Origin: Planctellipticum variicoloris
GTDB taxonomy: Bacteria; Planctomycetota; Planctomycetia; Planctomycetales; Planctomycetaceae
Direction of reading: 5' to 3'
Length of the DNA stretch: 64,000 nucleotides
Assembly (NCBI RefSeq): GCF_030622045.1
Contig: NZ_CP130886.1
Coordinates: forward strand, 7,014,001 to 7,078,000
The notes below the pieces were generated by a model. The model was not told where the DNA came from and ran no database searches. It was given only the letters and a program-made list of their open reading frames with translations. Of the stretch, positions 44,554 to 53,783 are shown in pieces. The position numbers and the translations under genes were made by a program. Positions within the stretch are counted from its first letter, which is position 1; the number at the start of each line of letters is the position of its first letter.

Positions 44554-47084
44554 CAGCGTCCCTCCGAGTCGGTAATCTGCCTGGGTGCTCCGGAATGGAC
44601 CAGGTATTTGCGGGTCAGAGTGTCGGAGAGCGTGCGGAGCTGGTGCTCCAGATCGGTGAGGACCCGCTCGACTTCGAGGGGCGGGGAATCGGTAAGTTGT
44701 TCGGGGGTCAGCATCCGCACGTCGTGGACGGCGGCCATCGCCAGCCGTTTCTCTTCGGTCCGCAGGGGCGCGACAAGATCGCGCGGCAGCATGTCGACGT
44801 GATCGGCGAGCGTGACGACCTGGAAGGCGACCGAATGGGGATTCGTCTCGTCCGTCACCGCCAGATCGAGGACCGCGTTCTGCTGGACATTGTCGAGATA
44901 GCGCGAACGATAGGTCATGCGGCAGTCCAGGATCTCCAGCAGAACTCGAAGGACGGCTTTGTCGGCGACCTTGCCGGTCTGCAGCGTGCTCACGATCAGA
45001 CTGGCGGTGATGCGGCCGCGCTCGATCCGCCGGCCCATGTCGAGCAGTCTCCAGGCGGGGCCGCGAATCATGCCGTCCTGAATCAGTCCGCTGACGGCGG
45101 CGAGGTCGACCATCAACTGATTGAGGGCGCCGTAGGCATCGGCGAGGTCGACGCGCCGTCGTCCGCCCGCAGTCTGGAAGATCGTGGTGATGTGATGAAT
45201 CGTCCGCCAGGTATCGGGCGAGAGCCAGTCCCGGGCCAGCGAGGCCAGTCGTTTCATCTCGGAAATCGCCGCGGCGAGGCCCCGCGGCTCGGCGGGATCG
45301 AAGATGACTTTGGGGAGATTTTCCGTCAGCTCGGGCAACTGTTCGTCGAGGCCGTCGACGGCGAAGCCGGGTTCGATCTGACCCTGGTCGGCGAGAGCCC
45401 GGATCAGCACGGGGAGTTCCGGCCAGTCCTCTTCGGACTCTGCCGTGAGGCGGTCGACGACCGGTCGCAGCAGACGGCAGAGGAAGTCGGCCCGGTCGAG
45501 CGATTGTCCCAGCCAGAAGAGATCGTCGGCGACCCGGCTGGGGAATGCGGCGCCAGTGCGGCGGAGGGGCACCGGTTGATCGTCCGGTTCCAGCAGCGTT
45601 ACGTGTTCGATGGGACCGTCCGACAGGACCCACAGGTCTTTGCTGCCGAGACCTGCGGTGATCGACAGCTCCATGGGGGCCGTGGTTGTAGCGACGCGAA
45701 TCAGGCCGCCGGGCATGATGCTGTAGCTGTGCGGCGAGTCGGCGACCAGGAAGACGCGGAGGGCCAGGTGTCCGCAGTGGATGCCGCCGTCCGACCAGAC
45801 GGGAGACGCCGAACGATGGACGGTTTCCTGGGCGATGAAGGCGTGGGGGCGGGCGATGATCCTTGCCCGCAGTTCCGCGAGGCGGCCGGCGCTCAGCGAA
45901 CCCGGCAGAATCTCTTCGCCGCCGCTCTTCTGATAGGCGGGTTTGATGACCAGCGAATTCAGATTGTCGAGGACGTATTGCCGCTGCTGCGGGTCCCCGC
46001 ACCACCAGGTCGGGACCGATGGCAGGTGGAGGTCTTCCCCGGTGAAACGTCGGCACAACTCCGGCAGAAACGCCATGAAGACTGGCGTTTCGATCAGGCC
46101 GCAGCCGGGCGTGTTGGCGATGGCCACATGGCCCTTGCGGACCGCCTGCAGAATTCCCGGGATGCCATGCGGTGCGGAGCCGCCGAGTTCCAGCGGATCG
46201 ATCTGAGCCTCGGCCCCCCGGGAATAGATGACGTCGACCGGCAGCAGCCCCCCCAGGGTCTTGAGATAGACGCGGTCCTCGCGGACGGCCAGGTCGCCGC
46301 CCTCGACCAGCGTCAGATTGAGATACCGGGCGAGATAAATGTCCTCGAAGTACAGCGGGTGTCTGGGGCCCGGCGTGAGGAGCACGACGCGCAGGTTCTC
46401 CGACGGTCGCGATCCGCGCTGCTTGAGCGCGTTCAGGAGGCGGACGAAGAACGGCGCCAGTCGCTGGACTCCGACGCGATGCATCACCTGCGGCATGGCC
46501 CGCGAGGTGACGATTCGGTTTTCCAGGGCGAACGCGGCTCCGGGGGGGGCTTCGGAGCGGTCGGCCATCACCTGCCAGCCGCCATCCGGGAGTCGGGCGA
46601 GTTCGGCCGAGTAGAGCGTCAGGGCCTGCTCCGTCGACGGTCGCAAGTGGTGGAACGCGCGGACGAAGCCCGGATGGGCGTAGACGGCTTCGGGAGGGAG
46701 CCAGCGGTCTTTCAGAAGCTTCTGCGGTCCGTGGAGGTCGCGGATCACTGCGTCCAGGAGTTTGGCTCGCTGATCGAGCGCCCGTTCGACCCGGTCCCAT
46801 TCTTCGCCCGCAACGATGGCGGGGAGCAGGTCGAGTCGCCAGGGCCGTTGCGACTCGCCGCCGTCTCCGAAGACGTTGTAGGTGACGCCGTTCTGTTTCA
46901 GGACTCGATCGGCCTGGATCGTCCGTTGCGTCAGCTCGTCGGGGCTGACGTTCCGGAAGGCCTCCAGGAAGCGGTTCCAGTGCGGTCGTGGCGAACGGTC
47001 GGCCTGGAAGACTTCGTCATAGACCCACGGCGGCGGGGCATAGTCCTGCAGCGAAACAGTCGATGGTGTCGCCACAGAGGCCAT
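44553..47084 (-). CDS. Circularly permuted ATP-grasp protein fused to alpha-E domain
   Basis: An 843-residue protein. The first about 480 residues match the circularly permuted type-2 ATP-grasp family: KQNGVTYNVFGDG, the AIRDLHGPQ-like stretch starting VIRDLHGP, AGRVVLLTPGP-like text (here VVLLTPGPRHPLYFED), the ANTPGCGLIETP block, and LVIKPAYQKSGGEEI with the conserved Lys. The C-terminal part (about 520-840) is the all-helical alpha-E domain (SRVADDLFWLGQSLDRADF, RGPAWRLLDMGRRIERG). ATP-grasp enzymes form amide bonds using ATP; together with the flanking transglutaminases this points to synthesis and removal of a peptide modification. It is not the glutathione-type ligase fold. Confidence 0.92.
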   Translation of the reverse strand: MASVATPSTVSLQDYAPPPWVYDEVFQADRSPRPHWNRFLEAFRNVSPDELTQRTIQADRVLKQNGVTYNVFGDGGESQRPWRLDLLPAIVAGEEWDRVERALDQRAKLLDAVIRDLHGPQKLLKDRWLPPEAVYAHPGFVRAFHHLRPSTEQALTLYSAELARLPDGGWQVMADRSEAPPGAAFALENRIVTSRAMPQVMHRVGVQRLAPFFVRLLNALKQRGSRPSENLRVVLLTPGPRHPLYFEDIYLARYLNLTLVEGGDLAVREDRVYLKTLGGLLPVDVIYSRGAEAQIDPLELGGSAPHGIPGILQAVRKGHVAIANTPGCGLIETPVFMAFLPELCRRFTGEDLHLPSVPTWWCGDPQQRQYVLDNLNSLVIKPAYQKSGGEEILPGSLSAGRLAELRARIIARPHAFIAQETVHRSASPVWSDGGIHCGHLALRVFLVADSPHSYSIMPGGLIRVATTTAPMELSITAGLGSKDLWVLSDGPIEHVTLLEPDDQPVPLRRTGAAFPSRVADDLFWLGQSLDRADFLCRLLRPVVDRLTAESEEDWPELPVLIRALADQGQIEPGFAVDGLDEQLPELTENLPKVIFDPAEPRGLAAAISEMKRLASLARDWLSPDTWRTIHHITTIFQTAGGRRRVDLADAYGALNQLMVDLAAVSGLIQDGMIRGPAWRLLDMGRRIERGRITASLIVSTLQTGKVADKAVLRVLLEILDCRMTYRSRYLDNVQQNAVLDLAVTDETNPHSVAFQVVTLADHVDMLPRDLVAPLRTEEKRLAMAAVHDVRMLTPEQLTDSPPLEVERVLTDLEHQLRTLSDTLTRKYLVHSGAPRQITDSEGR

Positions 47085-47224
47085 AGTGGTTCAAAGTTGA
47101 GCCAGAGGGATGAAAACGACCGAGGGAACGCACGATACACGAAATCGCAGAACAGGTCCCGGTCGCGCACCGCTTCTCATCCGCCGGACGGTCCCTGTTC
47201 GACGCTCATCTCTCGATACCCCGA

Positions 47225-50200
47225 TTAGACGCGGCGCAGGTCGAGCGTGCAAGGATAGTCCGGATGGACAGGGACCGTCTGAGGGGTGATTCCGCCTGCC
47301 GTATGGCCGAATCTGTAGAATCGCGCCGCCCGGCGGCTTTCCGCTTCCAGTGAATTGACGGGATAGAGACCCGGATTCAGCCCGCCCGGATGGTCGATGT
47401 GGTATCGGCAGCCCCCCATTGATCGTCCGTGGACCCGGTCGACAATGTCGAACACCAGCGGCGTGTGAACCGGGATGGTCGGGTGCAGACAGCTCGGCGG
47501 CTGCCAGGCCCGATACCGCAGCCCGGCGACGTATTCGCCAGTCTGCCCGGTGGCCTGCCAGGGGAGTTCGACGCCATTCACGACGACCGCGTATCGGTCG
47601 GAGAACATTCCCGTCACTCGGACCTGCATCCGTTCGACGGAGGAGTCGACATACCGGGCGGTTCCGCCGCGACCGGCCTCTTCGCCCAGCACGTACCACG
47701 GCTCGATCGCCTGCCGCAGCTCGAGTCGGACCCCCTGATGTTCGACGTCGCCCACCAGAGGGCAGCGGAACTCGACGTGCGTCGCAAACCACGAATTTTC
47801 AAACGCGAACCCGGCGCTCTGCAGGTCGCCGATCACCGACTTCAGGTCTTCTTTCAGGTAGTGCGGCAGCAGGAACCTGTCGTGAATCGTCGTCCCCCAG
47901 CGAATCGGGTTTACGCGGTACGGCGTTTCCCAGAACCAGGCGACCAGCGCCCGCACCAGGAGCTGCTGAGTCAGGCTCATCCGGGAGTGGGGGGGCATCT
48001 CGAACCCGCGCAGTTCCACCAGTCCCAGACGCCCGGTGGCGTGATCCGGGGAATAGAGCTTGTCGATGCAGATCTCCGCCCGATGCGTATTCCCCGTCAG
48101 ATCGACCAGCAGATTGCGGAAGATCCGATCGACCAGCCACGGCGGAACATGACCGTGATCCGGAATCTGGTCGAACGCGATCTGCAGCTCATAGAGCGCA
48201 TCCCGCCGACCTTCATCGACCCGCGGCGCCTGACTCGTCGGACCGACGAACTGCCCGGAAAACAGGTAGGACAAGGCCGGGTGATTGTTCCAGTAGCCGA
48301 TCAGACTCCGCAGAACATCCGGCCGCCGGAGGAACGGACTGTCGGCCGGCGTCGCGCCGCCGAGGACGATGTGGTTCCCGCCCCCCGTCCCGGAGTGCTT
48401 GCCATCGAGATCGAACTTCTCGGTTCCCAGCCTCGCTTCACGGGCCTCCTCGTAAACGCCGGTGGTGATGTCTTTCAGCTCGTCCCAGGAGTGAGCCGGA
48501 TGAATGTTGACTTCGATGACTCCCGGGTCTGGCGTGACCTTCATCACGTTCAGCCGGTCGTCGTGAGGGGGCAGGTAGCCTTCGATCACGACCGGCTGCT
48601 GCAGTGATTCCGCGGTCTCTTCAATCGTCGCCACGAGGTGCAGATAATCTTCCAGAGAAGTGACCGGCGGCATGAACACGTGCAAGCGGCCGTTGCGCGG
48701 CTCGACGCACACAGCCGTCCGCACCATGCCCGGCGACGACAGCGGCGGCTGGTGACGCTCTTCGCGCTTGTGACCGTTCTCCGGGGCCTCGTGCGACTGT
48801 GTCTCGATCGTCACTTCCGACTCGATTTCCCGCATGGCTCGGGCCGCCCGGCGGATTTCCACATAGCCGGGAAGCGGCAGCCGCCCGGCAAACGGATCGA
48901 TCGCGTACACCGTCCGGCTGTCCCGGCTCCCTCCCGCCGGCAGCGAGTCCAGCGGCAGGCGCAGCCCGATCGGCGAATCCCCCGGGATCAGAAACAGACG
49001 CTCCGACCGGAACGGCCAGGGACCGCTGATCCATTCCGGCTTCGCCTGCCACCACGCCCGCGTCAGCGGCAGAACGTAGCCGGAGACGCGGCTGAGGCCC
49101 TTCTCAATCGTCTGCGCCAGCCGGCGGCGTTCCTCGTCGGCATCCAGATCGAAGTCCCGCGGGTCGACGTCGACGGGGAGCTTCTGTTCCTGTTCGATGA
49201 CGTTCCAGACGTCTTCATGGGCCGGTCGAATCCACTTCGCCCCGACCCCCAGGCGTTCGGAGAACTCGACGAGAAACTCTTCGGCGGCCTGGCAGGTGAC
49301 GCCGGTCGGCGCGGAAAGCTCGGCCAGCAGCTCCGGATTCTGCCAGATCGGTTCGCCGTCCTTGCGCCAGAAACAACTGTAGGCCCAGCGGGGGAGCGAC
49401 TCGCCGGGATACCATTTTCCCTGGCCAAAGTGGAGCAGCGCGCCGCGCGAGAATCGCGACTGCAGCCGGCGAATCAGCACGTCCGACAGGTGCTGCTTCA
49501 TCGCGCCGACGGCTCCCGTATTCCATTCCTCGCCCTCCATGTCGTCGATCGAAACGAAAGTCGGTTCTCCCCCCATCGTCAGCCGGACGTCGTGCTGATC
49601 CAGCCTCGCGTCGACCGCATGCCCGACCGCGTCGATGGCGGACCATTCTTCTTCGCTGTACGGCTTTGTGACGCGCGGGTCCTCGTGAATCCGCGTGACG
49701 CTCATCTCAAAGTCGAACTCGACCTCGCAGGGATCGAGCAGGCCGCTGATCGGCGCCGCCGTCTGAGGCACGGGCGTCGCGGCCAGCGGAATGTGCCCCT
49801 CGCCGGTCATCAGCCCCGATGTCGGGTCGAGTCCGATCCACCCGGCCCCGGGCAGAAAGACTTCGGTCCAGGCGTGCAGATCCGTGAAGTCCTGCGTCGG
49901 CCCCACGGGGCCTTCAATTGGCTTCAGGTCCGGAGCGAGCTGAATCAGGTAGCCCGAAACGAACCGGGCCGCCAGACCAAAGTGCCGCAGGAGCTGCACC
50001 AGCAGCCACGCCGAATCCCGACACGACCCCGATCGCTTCGTCAGCGTCTCTTCGGGGGTCTGAACGCCGGGCTCCATCCGGATCAGGTACTTGATTTCTC
50101 GCTGCAACCGGGCGTTCAAGTCGACCAGGAACGAAATCGTTCGGCGGGGAGTGACGTTGACGGTTCTCAAATACTCCGAGAAGTGGGGGCCGCCCCCCAG

Positions 50201-50560
50201 TCGTTCGAGAAAGGGACGGAGATCCCGGGACAAATCATCGTCGTACTCGAACGGGTAGTGTTCGGCATCCTCCTCGACGAAGAAATCGAAGGGATTGATG
50301 ACCGTCATATTGGCGACCAGATCGACGGCGATCCGCAGGATGCTGGTCTGCTTCTGAAACACGAATCGCGCCAGGAAGTTCCCGTGCGGATCCTGCTGCC
50401 AGTTGAGGAAGTATTCCGTCGGATCGACCTGCAGGGAATAACTGTCGATCGGCGTCCGGGAATGGGGCGCCGGACGCAGCCGGACGATATGCGGACCGAG
50501 CGTAATCAGCCGGTCGAAGCGATACTCGGTCACATGATGCAGAGCGACACGGATGGTCAT
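47225..50560 (-). CDS. Transglutaminase-DUF2126 fusion protein
   Basis: An 1111-residue protein. The N-terminal transglutaminase-like part (about 1-280) has an intact triad Cys180 (GSCRDSAW), His229 (DLHAWTE) and Asp245 (IGLDPTSG). The rest is the large DUF2126 domain, including RLTMGGEPTFVSIDDMEG, LHFGQGKWYPGESLPRW, IEGYLPPHDDRLN and DGKHSGTGGGNHIVLGG. DUF2126 is related to the glutamine-synthetase-fold COOH-NH2 ligases, so the protein probably joins a ligase-like domain to a peptidase-like one. It precedes the ATP-grasp gene by 140 bases on the same strand. No signal peptide is visible. Confidence 0.93.
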   Translation of the reverse strand: MTIRVALHHVTEYRFDRLITLGPHIVRLRPAPHSRTPIDSYSLQVDPTEYFLNWQQDPHGNFLARFVFQKQTSILRIAVDLVANMTVINPFDFFVEEDAEHYPFEYDDDLSRDLRPFLERLGGGPHFSEYLRTVNVTPRRTISFLVDLNARLQREIKYLIRMEPGVQTPEETLTKRSGSCRDSAWLLVQLLRHFGLAARFVSGYLIQLAPDLKPIEGPVGPTQDFTDLHAWTEVFLPGAGWIGLDPTSGLMTGEGHIPLAATPVPQTAAPISGLLDPCEVEFDFEMSVTRIHEDPRVTKPYSEEEWSAIDAVGHAVDARLDQHDVRLTMGGEPTFVSIDDMEGEEWNTGAVGAMKQHLSDVLIRRLQSRFSRGALLHFGQGKWYPGESLPRWAYSCFWRKDGEPIWQNPELLAELSAPTGVTCQAAEEFLVEFSERLGVGAKWIRPAHEDVWNVIEQEQKLPVDVDPRDFDLDADEERRRLAQTIEKGLSRVSGYVLPLTRAWWQAKPEWISGPWPFRSERLFLIPGDSPIGLRLPLDSLPAGGSRDSRTVYAIDPFAGRLPLPGYVEIRRAARAMREIESEVTIETQSHEAPENGHKREERHQPPLSSPGMVRTAVCVEPRNGRLHVFMPPVTSLEDYLHLVATIEETAESLQQPVVIEGYLPPHDDRLNVMKVTPDPGVIEVNIHPAHSWDELKDITTGVYEEAREARLGTEKFDLDGKHSGTGGGNHIVLGGATPADSPFLRRPDVLRSLIGYWNNHPALSYLFSGQFVGPTSQAPRVDEGRRDALYELQIAFDQIPDHGHVPPWLVDRIFRNLLVDLTGNTHRAEICIDKLYSPDHATGRLGLVELRGFEMPPHSRMSLTQQLLVRALVAWFWETPYRVNPIRWGTTIHDRFLLPHYLKEDLKSVIGDLQSAGFAFENSWFATHVEFRCPLVGDVEHQGVRLELRQAIEPWYVLGEEAGRGGTARYVDSSVERMQVRVTGMFSDRYAVVVNGVELPWQATGQTGEYVAGLRYRAWQPPSCLHPTIPVHTPLVFDIVDRVHGRSMGGCRYHIDHPGGLNPGLYPVNSLEAESRRAARFYRFGHTAGGITPQTVPVHPDYPCTLDLRRV

Positions 50561-50912
50561 GGATCACCGGTTGTGGAATTTGAATCAGCGTAAAACTGGA
50601 CAGTGAGGTGCCGATTCAGCAGCTCCGTTTCCAACCGGACCGGCCCTCGAGGCGCAACACCTGCGCAGTTTTCATGCGAATGTACCATGCAACTGCCGCG
50701 CCGGATTCGCCAACGCAGGAATCGGCTGAGTTTCAAGTGCCTGCAGATCGGGCGACTGCCTGAAAACTGTGCAGTCTCCGCCGGGCGACCTTGCAGAGTC
50801 TGGGATTGCGCGTGTGGCGGCGTGAACCGGCCCTCGCCATTTCCCGTCCGTCCCGGTTCAATATCAGGCTGAAAACGAATCGATTCGCGCTTGATCCGGG
50901 AAGTTCGCTGCC
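50561..50912. other. Divergent promoter region
   Basis: About 350 bases between the transglutaminase-DUF2126 gene and the GNAT gene, transcribed apart. It should hold both promoters. I see no convincing gene or strong palindrome. Confidence 0.5.
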
Positions 50913-51320
50913 ATGCCGCTGGAATACGCCCTTGAGCCGGATCTGCCGGTGCAGGAGTTCATCGATCTGCTGAGTCGCTCGACCCTTGCCGAACGTCGAC
51001 CGGTGTCGGATCCGATACGAATCGGCCGCATGCTGCGGGAAGCCGATCTGATTGTGACGGCGCGATCGGACGGGCTGCTGGTCGGAGTCTCGCGGGCGCT
51101 CAGCGACTTTTCCTTCTGCACCTACTTGTCGGACCTGGCGGTCGATGAGGCCTTTCAGCGGCAGGGGATCGGCCAGGAACTGATCCGCCGGACCCGCGAA
51201 GCCGGCGGCCCGGACGCCATGCTGATCCTGCTCGCCGCGCCGAAGGCCCGCGAGTATTATCCACATATCGGATTTACGCCACATGATTCCTGCTGGTACC
51301 TGCCCCGCCAGTCGGACTGA
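50913..51320 (+). CDS. GNAT family N-acetyltransferase
   Basis: A 135-residue GNAT-fold protein that should transfer an acetyl group from acetyl-CoA to an amine. The signature is seen as [23 protein letters not shown], with the pantothenate-binding Q/RxxGxG loop, and a C-terminal YYPHIGF. The substrate could be a small molecule or protein; nothing in the neighbourhood decides it. The methyltransferase gene that follows starts 19 bases later, so they are probably co-transcribed. Confidence 0.88.
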   Translation: MPLEYALEPDLPVQEFIDLLSRSTLAERRPVSDPIRIGRMLREADLIVTARSDGLLVGVSRALSDFSFCTYLSDLAVDEAFQRQGIGQELIRRTREAGGPDAMLILLAAPKAREYYPHIGFTPHDSCWYLPRQSD

Positions 51321-51339
51321 GTTTCCGGAGACGATTCCA

Positions 51340-52023
51340 ATGATTCGCGCGATGGTTTCGCTGGTTTTCGTGTCGCTGCTCGGGGCGGCGACGTTCGCTC
51401 AGGACAAGAGCGTGAAGCCGGGGATCAACAAGAGCTTCGAGAACGCCAAAGTCCCGGAGTTCGTTGAGCGCTTTGAGAAGGAAGGCCGGGACGTCTACGA
51501 CAATCGCAAGAAGATCGTCGACGCCTGCGAGATTAAGCCGGGGACGATCCTTGCCGATATCGGCGCCGGGACCGGTCTGTTCACGCGGATGTTTTCTCCG
51601 CTCGTCGGACCGGAGGGGACGGTGTACGCAGTCGACATCACCGAGTCGTTCGTCCGGCACGTCGAAGAGTCGGCGAAACAGGACAAGCTCGAAAATATCG
51701 TCGGGGTCGTCTGCAAGGCGGATTCCGCCGAACTGCCGCCGGCGTCCATCGATGTCGCATTCATTTGCGACACCTACCATCACTTCGAGTATCCGCAAAA
51801 GACAATGCGGTCGATTCATCGGGCCCTGAAGCCGGGCGGTCAGGTGATCCTGATCGACTTCCGCCGGATCGAGGGGGAGAGCACGGAATGGACCTTGGAC
51901 CATGTGCGGGCAGGGCAGGAGGTCTTTACGAGAGAAGTCGTCAGCGCCGGCTTCCGCCAGATCGACGAGAAGCAGGACCTGCTGCAAGAGTCGTACTTCG
52001 TGCGGTTCCAGAAGGTTGATTGA
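51340..52023 (+). CDS. Class I SAM-dependent methyltransferase with signal peptide
   Basis: A 227-residue protein whose core is a Rossmann methyltransferase fold: motif I ILADIGAGTGLFTRMF, an acidic residue in VYAVDITESF at the end of strand 2, DVAFICDTYHHFEYP and LKPGGQVILIDFRR. The N-terminus (MIRAMVSLVFVSLLGAATFAQ) looks like a cleavable signal peptide, so the enzyme may be exported, which is odd because S-adenosylmethionine is cytosolic. The ATG at 51340 with CCGGAG upstream supports this start. The substrate is unknown. Confidence 0.85.
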   Translation: MIRAMVSLVFVSLLGAATFAQDKSVKPGINKSFENAKVPEFVERFEKEGRDVYDNRKKIVDACEIKPGTILADIGAGTGLFTRMFSPLVGPEGTVYAVDITESFVRHVEESAKQDKLENIVGVVCKADSAELPPASIDVAFICDTYHHFEYPQKTMRSIHRALKPGGQVILIDFRRIEGESTEWTLDHVRAGQEVFTREVVSAGFRQIDEKQDLLQESYFVRFQKVD

Positions 52024-52180
52024 AGAGAGGATCTCTCGCGGAAGAAATGTCGAATTGAAGAGGCTTATTGCTGATCGCCAGAACCGAAGTCTCCTCCTGT
52101 CTGGCGATCTGCGATGAGCGATTCGCGATCAGCCCGTTGTCTCTGGCTATTCGCTATTCCCCATTCCCTGTTCGCTCTCT

Positions 52181-53578
52181 TCAAAACAGCCGGTTGTATC
52201 CGTTCAGGGCCGCCACCCGATATGCTTCCGCCATTGTCGGGTAGTTGAACGTGGTGTTGATGAAGTACAGCAGCGAATTGTGCGGTTTCGGCTGGGACAT
52301 GATCGCCTGGCCGATGTGGATGATTTCAGACGCACTCGCCCCGAAGCAGTGAATGCCGAGAATCTCGGTCGTTTCGCGGTGGAACAGCAGCTTCAGCATG
52401 CCGACAGTCTGTCCGGTGATCTGTGCACGCGCCAGGCTTTTGAAGTGTGCGTGGCCGACCTCGTAGGGAATCTTTTCGTCGGTCAACTCCCGCTCGGTCT
52501 TGCCCAGGGAGCTGATCTCCGGGCTGGTGTAGATTCCGGTGGGAATGTTGGAGGGGGTCGGGCCGCAGTTCTCGCCCAGAATGTGCCCCGCCGCATAACG
52601 TCCCTGTGTATAGGCGGCGCTGGCCAGCGCCGGCGCGCCGATCACGTCGCCGACCGCGTAAATGTGGGGGACCGAGGTCTGGAAGTTCTCGTTGACCAGC
52701 AGGTTGCCCCGCTTGTCGGGAACCACGCCGGTGCACTCGATGTTGATCCCGTCGGTGTTTCCGGTCCGCCCGGCCGCCCAGAGAAGTGCGTCGGTCTTCA
52801 GGGCCTTTCCGGACTTGAGGTGCAGAATCGCGCCGTCGTCGCAGGGTTCGACGCTTTCGCACTCCTCGCGATGGCGGATCAGGATTCCGCGATCGCGCAG
52901 GTGGTAGCTGAGCGCATCCACGATTTCTTCGTCGAGGAATTCCAGCAGCCGGTCCCGCGTATTGACCAGGTTGACCTTGATCTCCAGGTTGCGGAACATT
53001 GAGGCGTATTCGCAGCCGATGACTCCCGCGCCATAGACCGTGATCGACTTGATGTGCTGGCCGAGCGTCAGAATCGAGTCGCTGTCAAAGATCCGGGGAT
53101 GGGAGAAGTCGATGTTGTCGGGCCGGTAGGGCCTGGCGCCGGTCGCGATGACGATGCTCTTGCCGCTGACGAGCTTGATGGCCCCCGCCGGTTCGTGAAT
53201 CGCCAACGTGTGCGAGTCCACAAAGACCGCCTGCCCGCGAAAGATCGGAACGTCGTTCCGGTCATAGAATGCGGTGCGCATCTTGACCTGGGCCTCGATG
53301 ACCGACCGGCCCCGCCGCAGCAGTTCCTGAACGGTGAACTGGGCCGAAATCCCGTGCTCGCGGAACAGGGTGCTCTGGTTGACCTCCATCATCTGAAAGA
53401 TGGCGTAGCGCAGCGCTTTGCTGGGAATCGTCCCGCGGTGCGTACAGCTTCCGCCGATCAGCGGATCGCGTTCGAGAACCGCCACCGATTTGCCGTGTTT
53501 GACGGCCTGCATGGCGGCTCCTTCGCCGCCGGGACCGGTCCCGATGACCACTACGTCGAATTCCGCCACTTCCGTCAT
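52181..53578 (-). CDS. sthA: Soluble NAD(P)+ transhydrogenase
   Basis: A 465-residue flavoprotein disulfide-reductase-fold enzyme that passes electrons between NADPH and NAD+. Key features are FAD-binding GTGPGGEG (about residues 13-20), then [11 protein letters not shown] (44-54), where the second Cys of the usual redox CxxxxC is Thr50, as in soluble transhydrogenase. The NAD-binding [11 protein letters not shown] follows, then YAVGDVIG. Lacking the second redox Cys, it is not a lipoamide dehydrogenase. The start at 53578 is preceded by GGAGGCGGTG; an upstream in-frame ATG at 53602 is less well placed. Confidence 0.93.
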   Translation of the reverse strand: MTEVAEFDVVVIGTGPGGEGAAMQAVKHGKSVAVLERDPLIGGSCTHRGTIPSKALRYAIFQMMEVNQSTLFREHGISAQFTVQELLRRGRSVIEAQVKMRTAFYDRNDVPIFRGQAVFVDSHTLAIHEPAGAIKLVSGKSIVIATGARPYRPDNIDFSHPRIFDSDSILTLGQHIKSITVYGAGVIGCEYASMFRNLEIKVNLVNTRDRLLEFLDEEIVDALSYHLRDRGILIRHREECESVEPCDDGAILHLKSGKALKTDALLWAAGRTGNTDGINIECTGVVPDKRGNLLVNENFQTSVPHIYAVGDVIGAPALASAAYTQGRYAAGHILGENCGPTPSNIPTGIYTSPEISSLGKTERELTDEKIPYEVGHAHFKSLARAQITGQTVGMLKLLFHRETTEILGIHCFGASASEIIHIGQAIMSQPKPHNSLLYFINTTFNYPTMAEAYRVAALNGYNRLF

Positions 53579-53783
53579 CACCGCCTCCGTCGCGAGGTCC
53601 ATTCTGTTGCTGATCCCGGCTGCACAACAGCGAACTGCGTGCCGCGAATCCGTGCAGGCCGGGGGCAGGGTTCCCGCCGCCTTTTAGCCAATTTGCGGGT
53701 CGCCGCGAACCCCGGTCGCCACCGATCCGCGACGGCTTGCGTAAAGCACAGGCAAACCTGCTCCGGAACGAGGCCGGCGCCGG

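Noticed and set aside
44554-46800. Long N-terminal extension of the minus-strand transglutaminase frame (to 1048 codons)
   Set aside because: Overlaps almost the whole ATP-grasp gene in another frame and is Arg/Pro-rich; the ATG at 44553 with ATGA coupling is the sensible start.
44595-47228. An 877-codon plus-strand frame over the ATP-grasp gene
   Set aside because: Shadow of the opposite-strand gene with clear family motifs; composition of high-GC antisense.
48638-50593. A 651-codon plus-strand frame over the transglutaminase-DUF2126 gene
   Set aside because: Antisense shadow; the minus-strand gene has intact catalytic residues.
52140-52180. CTATTCGCTATTCCCCATTCCC tandem-like sequence, considered as a CRISPR or attachment site
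   Set aside because: Short, irregular and between convergent genes; it looks like ordinary low-complexity intergenic sequence.
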